From: Janibacter indicus
GTDB lineage: Bacteria; Actinomycetota; Actinomycetes; Actinomycetales; Dermatophilaceae
Length of the DNA stretch: 64,000 bases
Assembly: GCF_900176385.1 (NCBI RefSeq)
Contig: NZ_FWXN01000008.1
Span: 155,237-219,236 of the forward strand
Reading direction: 5' to 3'
Translations under genes and position numbers: made by a program
Shown: one piece after another, positions 11,070-19,659 of the stretch
Layout: every line of letters starts with the position of its first letter
How positions within the stretch are numbered: the first letter of the stretch is position 1
Notes under the pieces: model-generated
What the model saw: the letters and a program-made list of their open reading frames with translations, nothing else
Databases searched by the model: none
What the model was told of the DNA's origin: nothing

Positions 11070-11653
11070 GACAGGCCTCTTGCCGCGATGGTGCCCGAGA
11101 CCCGCCCGACCAGCAGGACCTCGCCGGCACCGGTCTGGGACGGGTCGACCTGGGCACGGGCGCGACCATCGGCAGTAGCGGCGGTGGTGGCGATGGCCAG
11201 GGCGACGGTGATCTCTTCTCCGGCGGTGAAACCGTCGGCCGTGACCTCCACCGGTCCTTCGGGCGTGGCCGGTTCCATCGGTGTCTCGCCTGGTGCCGGC
11301 GCCTCAGTCGCCAGTTCGACGAGGGGGTCGGGTGCCGGACGGCGGATGGCGTGGATGAGGTCGGTGAAGGTGCTGCCGTCGCTCTCGTGGACCTCGACGC
11401 GCACGGCGACACGGCGGTCGTCGGTGACCAGATCGAGCATGTCGGCGAACCGGGCACGGGTCCACGACTGCTCGTCCTCGGGTGCCGGGAGGTCGATGCC
11501 ATCGACAGTGACCCTCAGCGTGCCAGGTTCGTCGACGGTGACCACGACGTGCGGCAGACGCACCGGCGGCGCGTCCTCACGGTCCTGGCGGTGAGGTTTC
11601 GGGCTGGTGGTCTGGCGCCGATGGTGGCGGCGGTTCTCATGGCTGCTCGTCAT
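11066..11653 (-). CDS. Hypothetical conjugation-module protein
   Basis: The product has 195 residues if it starts at ATG 11653. The first 30 residues are basic and His-rich. Then come beta-rich segments (VRLPHVVVTVDEPGTLRVTV, RVAVRVEVHESDGSTF), a Pro-rich linker and a final beta-rich part. I do not recognise the family. It lies between virB4 and the coupling-protein gene and overlaps the latter by four bases, so it probably serves the same machine. The frame is open up to 11737, overlapping virB4; the start is therefore uncertain. Confidence 0.6.
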   Translation of the reverse strand: MTSSHENRRHHRRQTTSPKPHRQDREDAPPVRLPHVVVTVDEPGTLRVTVDGIDLPAPEDEQSWTRARFADMLDLVTDDRRVAVRVEVHESDGSTFTDLIHAIRRPAPDPLVELATEAPAPGETPMEPATPEGPVEVTADGFTAGEEITVALAIATTAATADGRARAQVDPSQTGAGEVLLVGRVSGTIAARGLS

Positions 11654-11693
11654 GAGCCGAAGGTGCGCCCAGCCTGCCATCACGGCTCGTGGG

Positions 11694-13172
11694 TCAGTCG
11701 CGTGCTGCTGCCCGAGAGCTCGTATCGAACAGCTCAAGCTCGGCAGGATGGAGTTGGTGCTGAGAAAGGAAGGCTCTTTCCTTGATCCGCCACAGCCCCT
11801 GCCCGACCGAGAGCGTGGGCAGCAGTTGACGCTCAGTGCCCGTCAGCCCCAACGTCTTGGCGGTGCTGCCGAGCTGGTCGGATTCCTGGCGGTAGATGAT
11901 GCGGCACTCGGCGTTGGCGAGCAGGCTGGTCGCCAGGGCTCGGGCCGCTGAGCCTGCATCGCCAACGGTCTCCAAGTCGGAGAGCTTGTGGAAGATCAAC
12001 ATGTTGGCCAGGCCGTAATGGCGGGCGAGCCTCCAATGGGAGTCCATGCGTTTGAGCAGGGCGGGATGGCTCATCAGACGCCAGGCCTCGTCGTAGATGA
12101 CCCACCGCTGCCCGCCGGCCGGGTCCTGCAAGGCCGCTTCCATCCACGCGCTCGTGCAGGTCATCAGCACGCTGATCAAGGTGCTGTTCTCGGTGACCCG
12201 GCTCAGGTCGAGACTGATCATCGGCAACGTGGGGTCGAAGGTCTCGGTGCTCGGCCCGTCGAATAACCCGGAGAGGTCGCCGCCGACGAGTCTGCGCAGC
12301 CCGTGGCCGACCATGCGGCCGTCCTCGGCCAGCCGCCCGTCCGGGTCGTCGGACGGGGCGAGGATGCGATCGACCACCTGCGGCAGGATCGGCGTGGAGT
12401 TCTCGCGCACCGCCGCGGCCAGGGCGGTGTCGACGCAGGTGTGTTCCAGCGGCGTCAGCGCCCGCTCCAGCACGGTCGCGGCCAGCGCCCCGATCAAGTC
12501 ACGGCGGCGTGAGGCGACCTGCACGGCCCATTCCTCATCGGAGATGGTCGATGCCCGGTAGCCCTCGTCGAGCGGATTGAGCCGGCTGGGCATCCCGTGG
12601 CCGAGCTCGATGGCCTTGCCGCCAACCGCGCGGGCGACTCGCGTGTGCTCCCCTTTGGGGTCACACGGGATGTAGACGCGGCGCCCGAACGGCAGACTGC
12701 GCGTATACAAGCTCTTGGCCAAGGAGGACTTTCCCGATCCGACGATGCCGGCGACGATGACGTTGGGGGCGGTGATGATCCCGCGGGCGTAGAGCACCCA
12801 CGGGTCGAACACGAATGATCCTCCGCTGTAGAGGTCTTGGCCCACGAACACTCCCTGTGGCCCCAGACCGCCTTCGGCGAGGAAGGGATAGCTCGCCGCG
12901 AGGGTGGCGCTGGTGTCCTGGTGGCGCGGCAACCGGAACCGACCCGGCGTGCGCAGGGCCGCCGGGCCGGGCTGCCCGGCCGTGGGCAAGGTGATGGTGG
13001 CCTTCTGCTCGGCCCGCTGCTGGCGGGCCTCCTGCCGGGCAGTCTCGCGGTCGGCTTCTCGTTGCTCGGCGGCGATCCGGGCCGCGGCGGCCCGGCGCTG
13101 CTTGCGGGTCTTGCGTCGCTCGCTGGCCGGGGCGACCAGGACCGCGGTGTGCAGACGCTCCTCGCGGTTCAC
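11694..13172 (-). CDS. VirB4-type ATPase (ATP-binding half)
   Basis: The 492-residue product has an Arg/Glu/Gln-rich coiled N terminus (residues 20-60). A P-loop ATPase of the VirB4/TraC group follows: Walker A GIVGSGKSS at about 142-150, CDPKGEHTRVA, MISLDLSRV, and Walker B WVIYDEAWRLM followed by a HYGLANMLIFHKLSD segment. It is the energy-giving ATPase of the mating channel. It lacks the usual membrane/N-terminal VirB4 part, which is supplied here by the separate SCO6880-type gene. It starts at GTG 13172, sharing GTGA with the stop of the upstream gene. Confidence 0.88.
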   Translation of the reverse strand: MNREERLHTAVLVAPASERRKTRKQRRAAAARIAAEQREADRETARQEARQQRAEQKATITLPTAGQPGPAALRTPGRFRLPRHQDTSATLAASYPFLAEGGLGPQGVFVGQDLYSGGSFVFDPWVLYARGIITAPNVIVAGIVGSGKSSLAKSLYTRSLPFGRRVYIPCDPKGEHTRVARAVGGKAIELGHGMPSRLNPLDEGYRASTISDEEWAVQVASRRRDLIGALAATVLERALTPLEHTCVDTALAAAVRENSTPILPQVVDRILAPSDDPDGRLAEDGRMVGHGLRRLVGGDLSGLFDGPSTETFDPTLPMISLDLSRVTENSTLISVLMTCTSAWMEAALQDPAGGQRWVIYDEAWRLMSHPALLKRMDSHWRLARHYGLANMLIFHKLSDLETVGDAGSAARALATSLLANAECRIIYRQESDQLGSTAKTLGLTGTERQLLPTLSVGQGLWRIKERAFLSQHQLHPAELELFDTSSRAAARD

Positions 13173-14098
13173 AGTCCCAGCCCTCGATCGCGCTTGACCG
13201 CGGCGACACCGCGATGGGCGAACCATGAGCCGTCCCGTCCACTGGCTCCGCGATCGGTCGTGGTCTTGTGCGTGCTCTCACGGGCGAACGCCGAGGCAGC
13301 CGCCCCACGGCCCAGTCCAGCCTGCCCGACTGCCGGGCCGCCAGCAGAACCTGCTGGCCTGCTCAGCAGCTCGCGGGTCCCGAGCCCCGGTTCGGGCGGG
13401 AGCTGGTCGGCCGGGTCGATGGTGTGCTGGCGGTAGAGGGCGACGTGCCCGGCCTGCGGGTTGTAGACCATCCGGTAGTCGCCGCGGTCGGCCTCACGAT
13501 CGAGCATCCCGCTGGGCGGATCGTCGTAGACGTGCCCGTTCTCCAACGCGGCGTCGGTGGTCTCGGTGCCGTAGTCGAAGCCGGTCATGTGGTCCAGACC
13601 TGCCTCGACACCGTCGCGGTCGATCACGTCGAGCACCGTGTCGGCGTCCTCGCCCTGGAGGAACGCGACGCTGACCCACCGGTGAGCAGGCCCCTGGTGG
13701 GTGGGATCTTCGCGCACCGGCGGCAGCGTCTGGGCTGCTTCGTGGCCGAGGGGATCGTGCCAGGCGATGCGGCTGGTGGCCTGGGAGCCGGCGTCCAGTC
13801 GCTCGGTGACGTCGTCGAGCAGGGTGCCGGCCTGGTGCAGCTCATCGGCGGCGGCCAGCGCGTCGTGAGCGCCGGTGAGGTGATCACCGGCGTCGTCGTG
13901 GGCGCGGGAGCGGTGGTCGATGTGCGCGGCGGCGAGCTGGTCGAGGGTCTGGCGCAGTGAGCGTGTGCTGGCCAGCAGGTCGCCGATCACCGGGTGCAGG
14001 TCGCGGGGGTAGTCGAAGTGGCGGGAGGCGTGCGCCAGCCCCCGTAGGGCCTCGGCGGCCTCGGTGGAGTCGGCGGCGGGATCATAGAACGTCGGCAT
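13169..14098 (-). CDS. Hypothetical protein between the two VirB4 halves
   Basis: The 309-residue product is soluble and acidic, with no membrane segment. Residues 1-130 are helical (STEAAEALRGLAHASRHFDY, ADELHQAGTLLDDVTERLD). Then comes a segment of conserved appearance (HRWVSVAFLQGEDADTVLDV, DRGDYRMVYNPQAGHVALYR), and the last 90 residues are low-complexity and basic. I do not recognise a family. The ATG at 14098 gives the natural start, since the upstream open frame lies inside the SCO6880-type gene. Its stop overlaps the virB4 GTG, which implies coupled translation. Confidence 0.65.
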   Translation of the reverse strand: MPTFYDPAADSTEAAEALRGLAHASRHFDYPRDLHPVIGDLLASTRSLRQTLDQLAAAHIDHRSRAHDDAGDHLTGAHDALAAADELHQAGTLLDDVTERLDAGSQATSRIAWHDPLGHEAAQTLPPVREDPTHQGPAHRWVSVAFLQGEDADTVLDVIDRDGVEAGLDHMTGFDYGTETTDAALENGHVYDDPPSGMLDREADRGDYRMVYNPQAGHVALYRQHTIDPADQLPPEPGLGTRELLSRPAGSAGGPAVGQAGLGRGAAASAFARESTHKTTTDRGASGRDGSWFAHRGVAAVKRDRGLGL

Positions 14099-14169
14099 GA
14101 TGGGCCCTTTCTGGGATCGGTGGTGGGGACGGTCACGGCCCGGTGCCGCGACCACGAACGAGTGGGGTG

Positions 14170-15642
14170 TCATACGCGCCGGCACAGCGGCAGCGCGGCG
14201 GCGGTGAACGCCACGGCCTGCTGACCGACCAGGCGGCGGGTCTCGCAGGAGGACTGGATCGCGGCCTGCTCGATCGCGGAGACGGCGGCTTCGAGCTCGT
14301 CGACGGTCTCGGCGGAGACCGAGACCAGGCCCGTGTAGCGCAGCACGCCGTGTCCTGCGGTCAGGTCGCTTTCCTGGCGCAGCACGTCCTGGTATTCGGC
14401 GGTTTGCCCGGCGTCCTCGATCTGTCCGATCCGGGCTCGCTGGGAGGCGTCGGAGACGTATTCGACCTTCTTCTTGCGGATGTCGCGGACGGCCTGGTCG
14501 GTGCGCATCGGCGTGCAGATCAGCGAGAACGAGCGTTGGATGCCCGTCGTCAGCAGCAGCGGCGCCAGGAACGTGCCCGGATACACCTGCGAGCGTGGCC
14601 ATTCGCTGATCCACAGCACGGCGTGGTGGGCCGAGTCGGTCCGCAGCCGCGTCCAGGTCTCGGTGACCGCGACCGGCCCGGCCGTGGCCAGGTCGTGGCC
14701 GAGCTCGCCGTGGCGTTCCAGGGTCGCTGCGATCGCCGGATCGTAGGCCGAGCGCAGGACGACGGCGATCTGCCCGGTGCCGAGCCAGTCGCCGGGGTTC
14801 AGGTCCGCCGCCCGCAGTGCCGCGGTCACGGTGGTCATCTCTTGGCGCAGCACGGCAGCGGCCCCGCGGATACCGCCGCCGGCGGTGCGTATCTGGCGGG
14901 CGGCGGCCTTCATGTCCAGGCTCAGGCTGATCGTCGAGGCGTGCCGCTCACCGGCGGGTCCGGCCCGGTCGATGAGCTCGGCGTAGGTCCTCGCCGGCCA
15001 GGACCCGTCATCGGTGCCGTGTTCGGACCACCATTCGGCCAGCCCCTGCCCGGCGTCGGGCAGGGTGCGCTCCAGCACCTGCACCGTCGCCACCCGTCCG
15101 GAGCGGCAGACCGTGGCCAGCGCCCGCCCCCAGCTGGTGACCCGGCGCTGTTGCTCGGCCGGGTCGAGGAGCACGAACGCTGGATGGGTGACCTCGACGA
15201 TCGCGGTCAACGTGGACTGGTGCGGGTCATGGATCATGCCCGCCCCGGTCTCGGGGTCGACGTACTCGCGCAGTCGGGCCATGTCACCGGGCAGGGCGAG
15301 CGTGCCCTCCGGGCGCGGCACGACGATCCGGCGACGGTAGGCCAGCTGCCCGATGGTCGTGCGCCAGGCCCACCAGATGACGACGGGCAGCCACTCCACC
15401 AGGGGCCGGCCGGCCACGGGCACCCAGGTGATGGCCGCGGCGACCAGCCAGATCGGCGCGGTCATCGCGATCAGCAGGCCACCACCGGCGTAGAACGCCC
15501 ACACCAGCGAGGCTCCGCCGATGCCCAGGGCGACGAGCTGGGAGACCGACAGGCCCAGCAGGACACCCCTGCGCGTCAACCGGGAGAACTTCACCGGGAC
15601 CAGCTCGGTGCCCGGCGTCGAGCTGTCATCACTCGCGGACAT
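14170..15642 (-). CDS. SCO6880-type protein (membrane and N-terminal half of a split VirB4)
   Basis: The 490-residue product has two closely spaced membrane segments (residues about 28-47 and 50-68), as in PrgI/VirB3-VirB4 fusion-type proteins. A large cytoplasmic region follows, with segments such as HPAFVLLDPAEQQRRVTSWG and FSLICTPMRTDQAVRDIRKK. It matches the SCO6880 family, which is found next to VirB4-type ATPases in actinobacterial conjugative elements. It likely forms the membrane platform on which the separate ATPase acts. It starts three bases after the stop of the VirB6-like gene. Confidence 0.82.
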   Translation of the reverse strand: MSASDDSSTPGTELVPVKFSRLTRRGVLLGLSVSQLVALGIGGASLVWAFYAGGGLLIAMTAPIWLVAAAITWVPVAGRPLVEWLPVVIWWAWRTTIGQLAYRRRIVVPRPEGTLALPGDMARLREYVDPETGAGMIHDPHQSTLTAIVEVTHPAFVLLDPAEQQRRVTSWGRALATVCRSGRVATVQVLERTLPDAGQGLAEWWSEHGTDDGSWPARTYAELIDRAGPAGERHASTISLSLDMKAAARQIRTAGGGIRGAAAVLRQEMTTVTAALRAADLNPGDWLGTGQIAVVLRSAYDPAIAATLERHGELGHDLATAGPVAVTETWTRLRTDSAHHAVLWISEWPRSQVYPGTFLAPLLLTTGIQRSFSLICTPMRTDQAVRDIRKKKVEYVSDASQRARIGQIEDAGQTAEYQDVLRQESDLTAGHGVLRYTGLVSVSAETVDELEAAVSAIEQAAIQSSCETRRLVGQQAVAFTAAALPLCRRV

Positions 15643-15645
15643 GGC

Positions 15646-17049
15646 CTACTCCTTCCCCGAGGGCGTCTGAGCCGATCCGCCGCCAGCCGGCGGAGTCGGA
15701 TTGGTCGGCAGCGGCGGCTGGGGCGCTGGAGGCTGCGAGGACGGCGGCTGGGAGGCCGGGGGCTGGCCGCCCTGGTTGTTCTGGCCGTTCTGGTCGGCGC
15801 CATCGGAGGCGCTCTCGGCCTGCCCGGCCACGGCCTGGCCGGCCTTCGGTCCCGCGGTGGCGGCCTTCTTGGCGACCTCCGCGCCGATGACCACCGCCGC
15901 GGCGGGGCCCGCTGCTGCCGCGGTGCCACCCGTGGCGCCTCCGCTGGTGCCGGCGGTCGCGGTGCTCGATCCGGTGGGAGTACCCGCGGGTGGTTTCGCC
16001 GGGGTCGGGCTCTGCTTGGGCCCACCACCACCCCCACCACCACCGCCTCCGCCGTCGCCGGGGCCGCCGCCGTCCTTGCCGCCGTCGAGGACCTTCTTGG
16101 GCTGATCGCCGCCGGGCTTGCCGGGCGTCGGGACGGGCCGGTTGAGTGCCTGCTTGGCCTCCTGCTCGGCGCCCATCGCGTGATACAGGTCGAAGCCCAT
16201 GAAGGAGAGGAACTTATAGGTCATGTAGGGCGCGAACCCGGCGATCGCCATCAGCACGATCCCAGCCAGCGGATCGCTCACCGAGGCCAGATCACCGTCG
16301 ATAGGGGCGGCAACCTGGGTGACCGCAACCAACAGGATCACGACCAACACGAGCTTGGACAGCACCAGGGCGATGACGAACATCGCCCACTTGCTGATCC
16401 ATCCGCGACTGGCATCCCAGGACGCGCCGGAGAACGCCAACGGGGCCAAGGCGATCGTCACCAGCAGCAAGGCTTTGCGCACCAACAGGCTCAGCCACAC
16501 GATCGCGGCCGCCGCGATCGCCAGGCCGGCCAGGAAGATGGTCAGGATCGCGGCGACTCCCGGAGCGCCCATGTTCAGCGCGGTCAGGCCGACGACGAGC
16601 GCGGCGATCTTGTCGCCCAGGGACTCGGTGGTCTCTCCGGCGGCCTGGATGATCCCGACACAGAGCTGGTCGACAATCTCCAGGGCCAACGCGGTCACCG
16701 TGATCACCACGAACGACCCGAGCACCGATTTCGCCAGCCCAAGGGCCGCGCGGGACAGGCCACCAGGTTCTCGGCGGATCATGGCGGTGATGAGCTGGAA
16801 GCAGAAGAACAGCAGCATCAAAAAGGCGGCGATCCCGAACACGAGGTTGTAGACCTCGACGTACTCCGGGCGCTGGACGTCGACCAGAGTCGTGGTGTCG
16901 AACACCGTCCAGACCGACTCGAACAGCCACGCCGCCGCTTCGCCCATCGCCTGGGCGAGCCAGTCGAACGGTGCCGAGATGAGGCTGGCAGCGGCTTCGC
17001 CCGCGGTATCGCAGACGGTTGAGATGACGGGAACATCGCACACACCCAT
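15646..17049 (-). CDS. VirB6/TrbL-like multi-spanning mating-channel protein
   Basis: The 467-residue product has at least six hydrophobic segments between residues about 50 and 280 (for example LVFGIAAFLMLLFFCFQLI and MFVIALVLSKLVLVVILLVA), the usual VirB6/TrbL pattern. It ends in a long Gly/Pro/Ala-rich cytoplasmic or periplasmic tail. The tail contains a run of about 20 glycines and acidic residues near 327-347 and a Pro/Gln/Ser-rich end. I chose ATG 17049, six bases behind GGAGG; a GTG at 17052 is possible. It follows the pilin genes in one transcript. Confidence 0.8.
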   Translation of the reverse strand: MGVCDVPVISTVCDTAGEAAASLISAPFDWLAQAMGEAAAWLFESVWTVFDTTTLVDVQRPEYVEVYNLVFGIAAFLMLLFFCFQLITAMIRREPGGLSRAALGLAKSVLGSFVVITVTALALEIVDQLCVGIIQAAGETTESLGDKIAALVVGLTALNMGAPGVAAILTIFLAGLAIAAAAIVWLSLLVRKALLLVTIALAPLAFSGASWDASRGWISKWAMFVIALVLSKLVLVVILLVAVTQVAAPIDGDLASVSDPLAGIVLMAIAGFAPYMTYKFLSFMGFDLYHAMGAEQEAKQALNRPVPTPGKPGGDQPKKVLDGGKDGGGPGDGGGGGGGGGGGPKQSPTPAKPPAGTPTGSSTATAGTSGGATGGTAAAAGPAAAVVIGAEVAKKAATAGPKAGQAVAGQAESASDGADQNGQNNQGGQPPASQPPSSQPPAPQPPLPTNPTPPAGGGSAQTPSGKE

Positions 17050-17077
17050 CACGGACCTCCAAAGATGATGGGTGAGC

Positions 17078-17347
17078 TCAGACGCCCTGGCCGACGTTCC
17101 AGAAGAAATTGATCAGCGTGACCGACGCGCCACACACGATCGCCGCGCCGCAGGAGACCAGAACGCCGATCTTTCCCCTCCCGCTCAGATGCGGATTGCT
17201 GGAATTGGAGCCGTAAGCCCAGATAATCGCCGAGACGATCAGGGCGAGGACGCTGAGGATGAGACCGATGGTCATAGTCGCGCCCACGATCGTGCGCAGC
17301 GCCTCGATGCCCGGCAGGCCTTCGCTATTGGGGTCGATGTCAATCAC
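17078..17347 (-). CDS. Small two-helix membrane protein, VirB2-like pilin candidate 2
   Basis: The 89-residue product starts at GTG 17347 behind AGGGAG. It has an N-terminal polar part (DIDPNSEGLPGIEALRTIVG), a hydrophobic helix (about residues 22-45), a short basic loop with SGRGK, and a second hydrophobic helix ending in NFFWNVGQGV. This matches the layout of VirB2/TrbC-like pilin subunits. It shares that layout with the neighbouring protein at 17478-17744: both begin with a GLxGI(E/G)xL(R/Q)xxVGA stretch. They therefore look like tandem paralogues. Confidence 0.7.
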   Translation of the reverse strand: MIDIDPNSEGLPGIEALRTIVGATMTIGLILSVLALIVSAIIWAYGSNSSNPHLSGRGKIGVLVSCGAAIVCGASVTLINFFWNVGQGV

Positions 17348-17426
17348 GGCAGAACTCCCTTGGTCGAGAAATGGGTCGGTTCTGCTGCGAGGTGAGCGCG
17401 GCTGCCCTCGGCACAAGGACATGACA

Positions 17427-17453
17427 ACGCCCGCCCCGGTCCGGGGCGGGCGT
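17427..17453 (-). terminator. GC-rich hairpin between the two pilin-like genes
   Basis: Arms ACGCCCGCCCC and GGGGCGGGCGT form a perfect stem of at least 11 pairs with a five-base loop, located just after the stop of the first pilin gene on the minus strand. The 3' side carries only TTGTCAT, so it is a weak or partial terminator or an mRNA stabiliser. It could raise the dose of the first pilin over later genes. Confidence 0.6.
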
Positions 17454-17477
17454 CACGGGTGCGCAACGGTGCTGGGT

Positions 17478-17744
17478 CTAGAGGGTGCCGCCGAGGTCGA
17501 TGAGCCAGTTCAGCCAGGTCACCGCGGCACCGGCCAGGATCGCGCCGCCGAGGGCAACGAGGGTTCCGGCGCGTGCCTTCGCGGCCGCCTGGTAGTTGCC
17601 GGTCGCAGTGGCGATCGCCCAGATGATGCCCGAGACGATCAGCATCAGCACCGCGACGATCAGCGCGATCATCAACGCCGCACCGACGACCTCTTGGAGG
17701 TCGCCGATGCCACCCAAGCCCTCGAAATCGGGAAAGACATCCAT
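17478..17744 (-). CDS. Small two-helix membrane protein, VirB2-like pilin candidate 1
   Basis: The 88-residue product starts with MDVFPDFEGLGGIGDLQEVV. A hydrophobic helix rich in Ile, Val and Leu follows (about residues 22-45), then a basic loop (YQAAAKARAG), then a second helix ending in WLNWLIDLGGTL. This is the arrangement of VirB2/TrbC-type pilins and of similar small proteins in Gram-positive conjugation modules. The fold is shared with the next gene. The GGTGGATGAGCG site precedes the ATG. A strong hairpin follows its stop. Function is inferred from size, topology and position. Confidence 0.7.
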   Translation of the reverse strand: MDVFPDFEGLGGIGDLQEVVGAALMIALIVAVLMLIVSGIIWAIATATGNYQAAAKARAGTLVALGGAILAGAAVTWLNWLIDLGGTL

Positions 17745-17984
17745 CGCTCATCCACCCCCGCAGGGCGTGGTCCGGCACCAGCAGTAGACAGCATCCATGC
17801 CCCTCAGGTGCGCCGGCCGCCCGTCATCACCCCCACGGCCCCTCGCAGGCGCAGTATGCTCAGGGGGCACGCCGCCCGGATCGGGCACGACAGGGTGGGG
17901 CAACGCCGCCGCACCAGCCGAAACAGCGGCGCGACGGCACCGGCCTCCGACGCATGATTCGTGCATCAGATGCAACTTCGGAGA

Positions 17985-19640
17985 TTATTCGGCGACAGTG
18001 ACGTGCAGGTGGTCGAAGTGACCGCCGGTAACATTGTCCGGGTCGTGCATGCCACCGCCGCCGTAGTCACGCCACCCCTCATCGTCGCGGCTGAGACTCC
18101 AGATCTGTCCTTGCCAGATCAGGTACTCCACGCCCAAGGCCTCGGCGTTGTCCTTCATCCAGTTCGTGACCTCCCAGCCGGCCTCCAGTTGCGAGGGCGT
18201 CGGGTACTGGCCGATGGCATTGCCGAAAGCGATGTCGCACGCGCGGCCGAGCGGATGCTCCGAGGACTGTCCGGGCCGCGGCGACCAGCACGCCCAGGAG
18301 GTCTGGGGGTACCGACCGAGCGTCTGGTCGTGGAGGTGGAGCAGCCGGGCGGTGATCTGCCCGTCGCTGGTGGGGTCATCGACCATCCGGCTCGGGTCGC
18401 CCTCGATGGGGTCGGGCTCGCCGCCCGGTGTGGCCCCGTCCTCGGTGACGCAGCCCTCATCCCCGTCCGGTGCGCCGGTCTCGGCCTCGGGCAGGCCCGC
18501 GGCATCATGCGAGTTCAGCCAGGCGGCAGGATCGACATGGTCCCCGTCGGCGCCGCCCTCGCGGACCTCGAAATGCAGATGGGGTCCCGTGCTCATGCCC
18601 GAGCTGCCGACATCGGCGATGTGCTGGCCCGCGCTGACCTGATCGCCGACGGTGACGTGGATGCCATCGGCCCAGGAGTGGATGTAGGCGGTCGCGACGG
18701 TGGAGCCATCGATGGTGTGCTCGATGACGACGATCCCGCCGCTCGCGTCGCTGTACTCGGCGACGGTCACGCTGCCATCGGCGGCGGCCAAGATCGGGGT
18801 TCCGTCCGGGGCGGCGAAGTCGCTGCCGGTGTGCATCGTCTGCTCGCCGGTGATCGGATGCGTCCGCGGACCAAAGGGCGAGGTCGCCACCCAGGTGTCC
18901 TCCGGCAGCGGGAACACCACGCCCGAGGAGCCACGCTCCGCAGGGGCCGCCGCAGTCACGGCGCGACCAGCAGGCTCGACGGTGGGGCCGCCGCTGGCCG
19001 AGAGCGCGTCGAGGATCGTCTCGGCGACCGGATCGTAGTCGCGGTAGCGGTCCGGGTAGGCACTGACCTCGACCGCCTGGGCCGCCTCGGCGGGGTCCAT
19101 CTGCTCCCAGCCGGGAATGTCCACCAAGCCGCGCGGTGACCCATGGTTGGGCCCGTCGGGTCCGCCGTAGAACGCGGACGCCTGATAGGTGGGGTCCATG
19201 AGGTCTTCGACCGATCCCCACCCCGATTGCGGGCGCATCTGGAACAGTCCGAGGCTGTCGTTGTCGCTGCCGTCCCCGTCGTTCGGGTAGTCCGCGCTTT
19301 CGGGGTAGGCCGAGGTGTTGGCAAGCTGGCGCAGGGTGGATTCGGTCAGGGCCGCCATGAGGGCGACCTTGATGCCAGGCCGGCCCACGCCCTCGATCCC
19401 CGAGCCGGTCTCGATGATCGTGGCGGCGTGCGTGAGCTGGTCGTGGTTCAGGGTGAAGCGCTCACCGGAGCGGGTCTCCACGTCGAGCTCGTCGGGCACC
19501 TCGCCGACCTCGACCGAGCCGCCGGGCACGGTGCAGTCGGCAGTGGCGGCGGGGTTCATCAGCAGCCCGACGCCGACGAGTGCGAACATCGGGCCGAGCA
19601 GCAGCACGGCGATGACAACCAGGGCGAGCTTCTTGGTCAC
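17985..19640 (-). CDS. VirB1-like cell-wall hydrolase with M23 peptidase domain
   Basis: The 551-residue product starts at GTG 19640. It has an N-terminal signal/anchor helix (residues 5-30). A lytic-enzyme-like segment follows (about 60-215: LTESTLRQLANTSAY, SLGLFQMRPQSGWGS, YPDRYRDY). Next is an M23 zinc endopeptidase domain with TSPFGPRTHPITG, HTGSDFAAPDGTPI and the HLHFEV motif (about 245-370). A C-terminal domain has SSEHPLGRACDIAF and GHFDHLHVTVAE metal-ligand-like motifs. It opens the peptidoglycan for the mating channel. Three wall-related modules in one protein is unusual; the third looks like another metallopeptidase but I cannot name its family. Confidence 0.85.
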   Translation of the reverse strand: MTKKLALVVIAVLLLGPMFALVGVGLLMNPAATADCTVPGGSVEVGEVPDELDVETRSGERFTLNHDQLTHAATIIETGSGIEGVGRPGIKVALMAALTESTLRQLANTSAYPESADYPNDGDGSDNDSLGLFQMRPQSGWGSVEDLMDPTYQASAFYGGPDGPNHGSPRGLVDIPGWEQMDPAEAAQAVEVSAYPDRYRDYDPVAETILDALSASGGPTVEPAGRAVTAAAPAERGSSGVVFPLPEDTWVATSPFGPRTHPITGEQTMHTGSDFAAPDGTPILAAADGSVTVAEYSDASGGIVVIEHTIDGSTVATAYIHSWADGIHVTVGDQVSAGQHIADVGSSGMSTGPHLHFEVREGGADGDHVDPAAWLNSHDAAGLPEAETGAPDGDEGCVTEDGATPGGEPDPIEGDPSRMVDDPTSDGQITARLLHLHDQTLGRYPQTSWACWSPRPGQSSEHPLGRACDIAFGNAIGQYPTPSQLEAGWEVTNWMKDNAEALGVEYLIWQGQIWSLSRDDEGWRDYGGGGMHDPDNVTGGHFDHLHVTVAE

Positions 19641-19659
19641 AGCAGGGCCTCTCGTGCTC

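Noticed and set aside
13225..13674. Plus-strand Arg/Pro-rich frames over the gene at 13169-14098
   Set aside because: Typical GC-bias shadow; the minus-strand gene has coupled start and stop with neighbours.
14143..17022. Long plus-strand open frame of 959 codons
   Set aside because: It runs antisense to the SCO6880-type and VirB6-like genes and is low-complexity; both minus-strand genes have clear family features.
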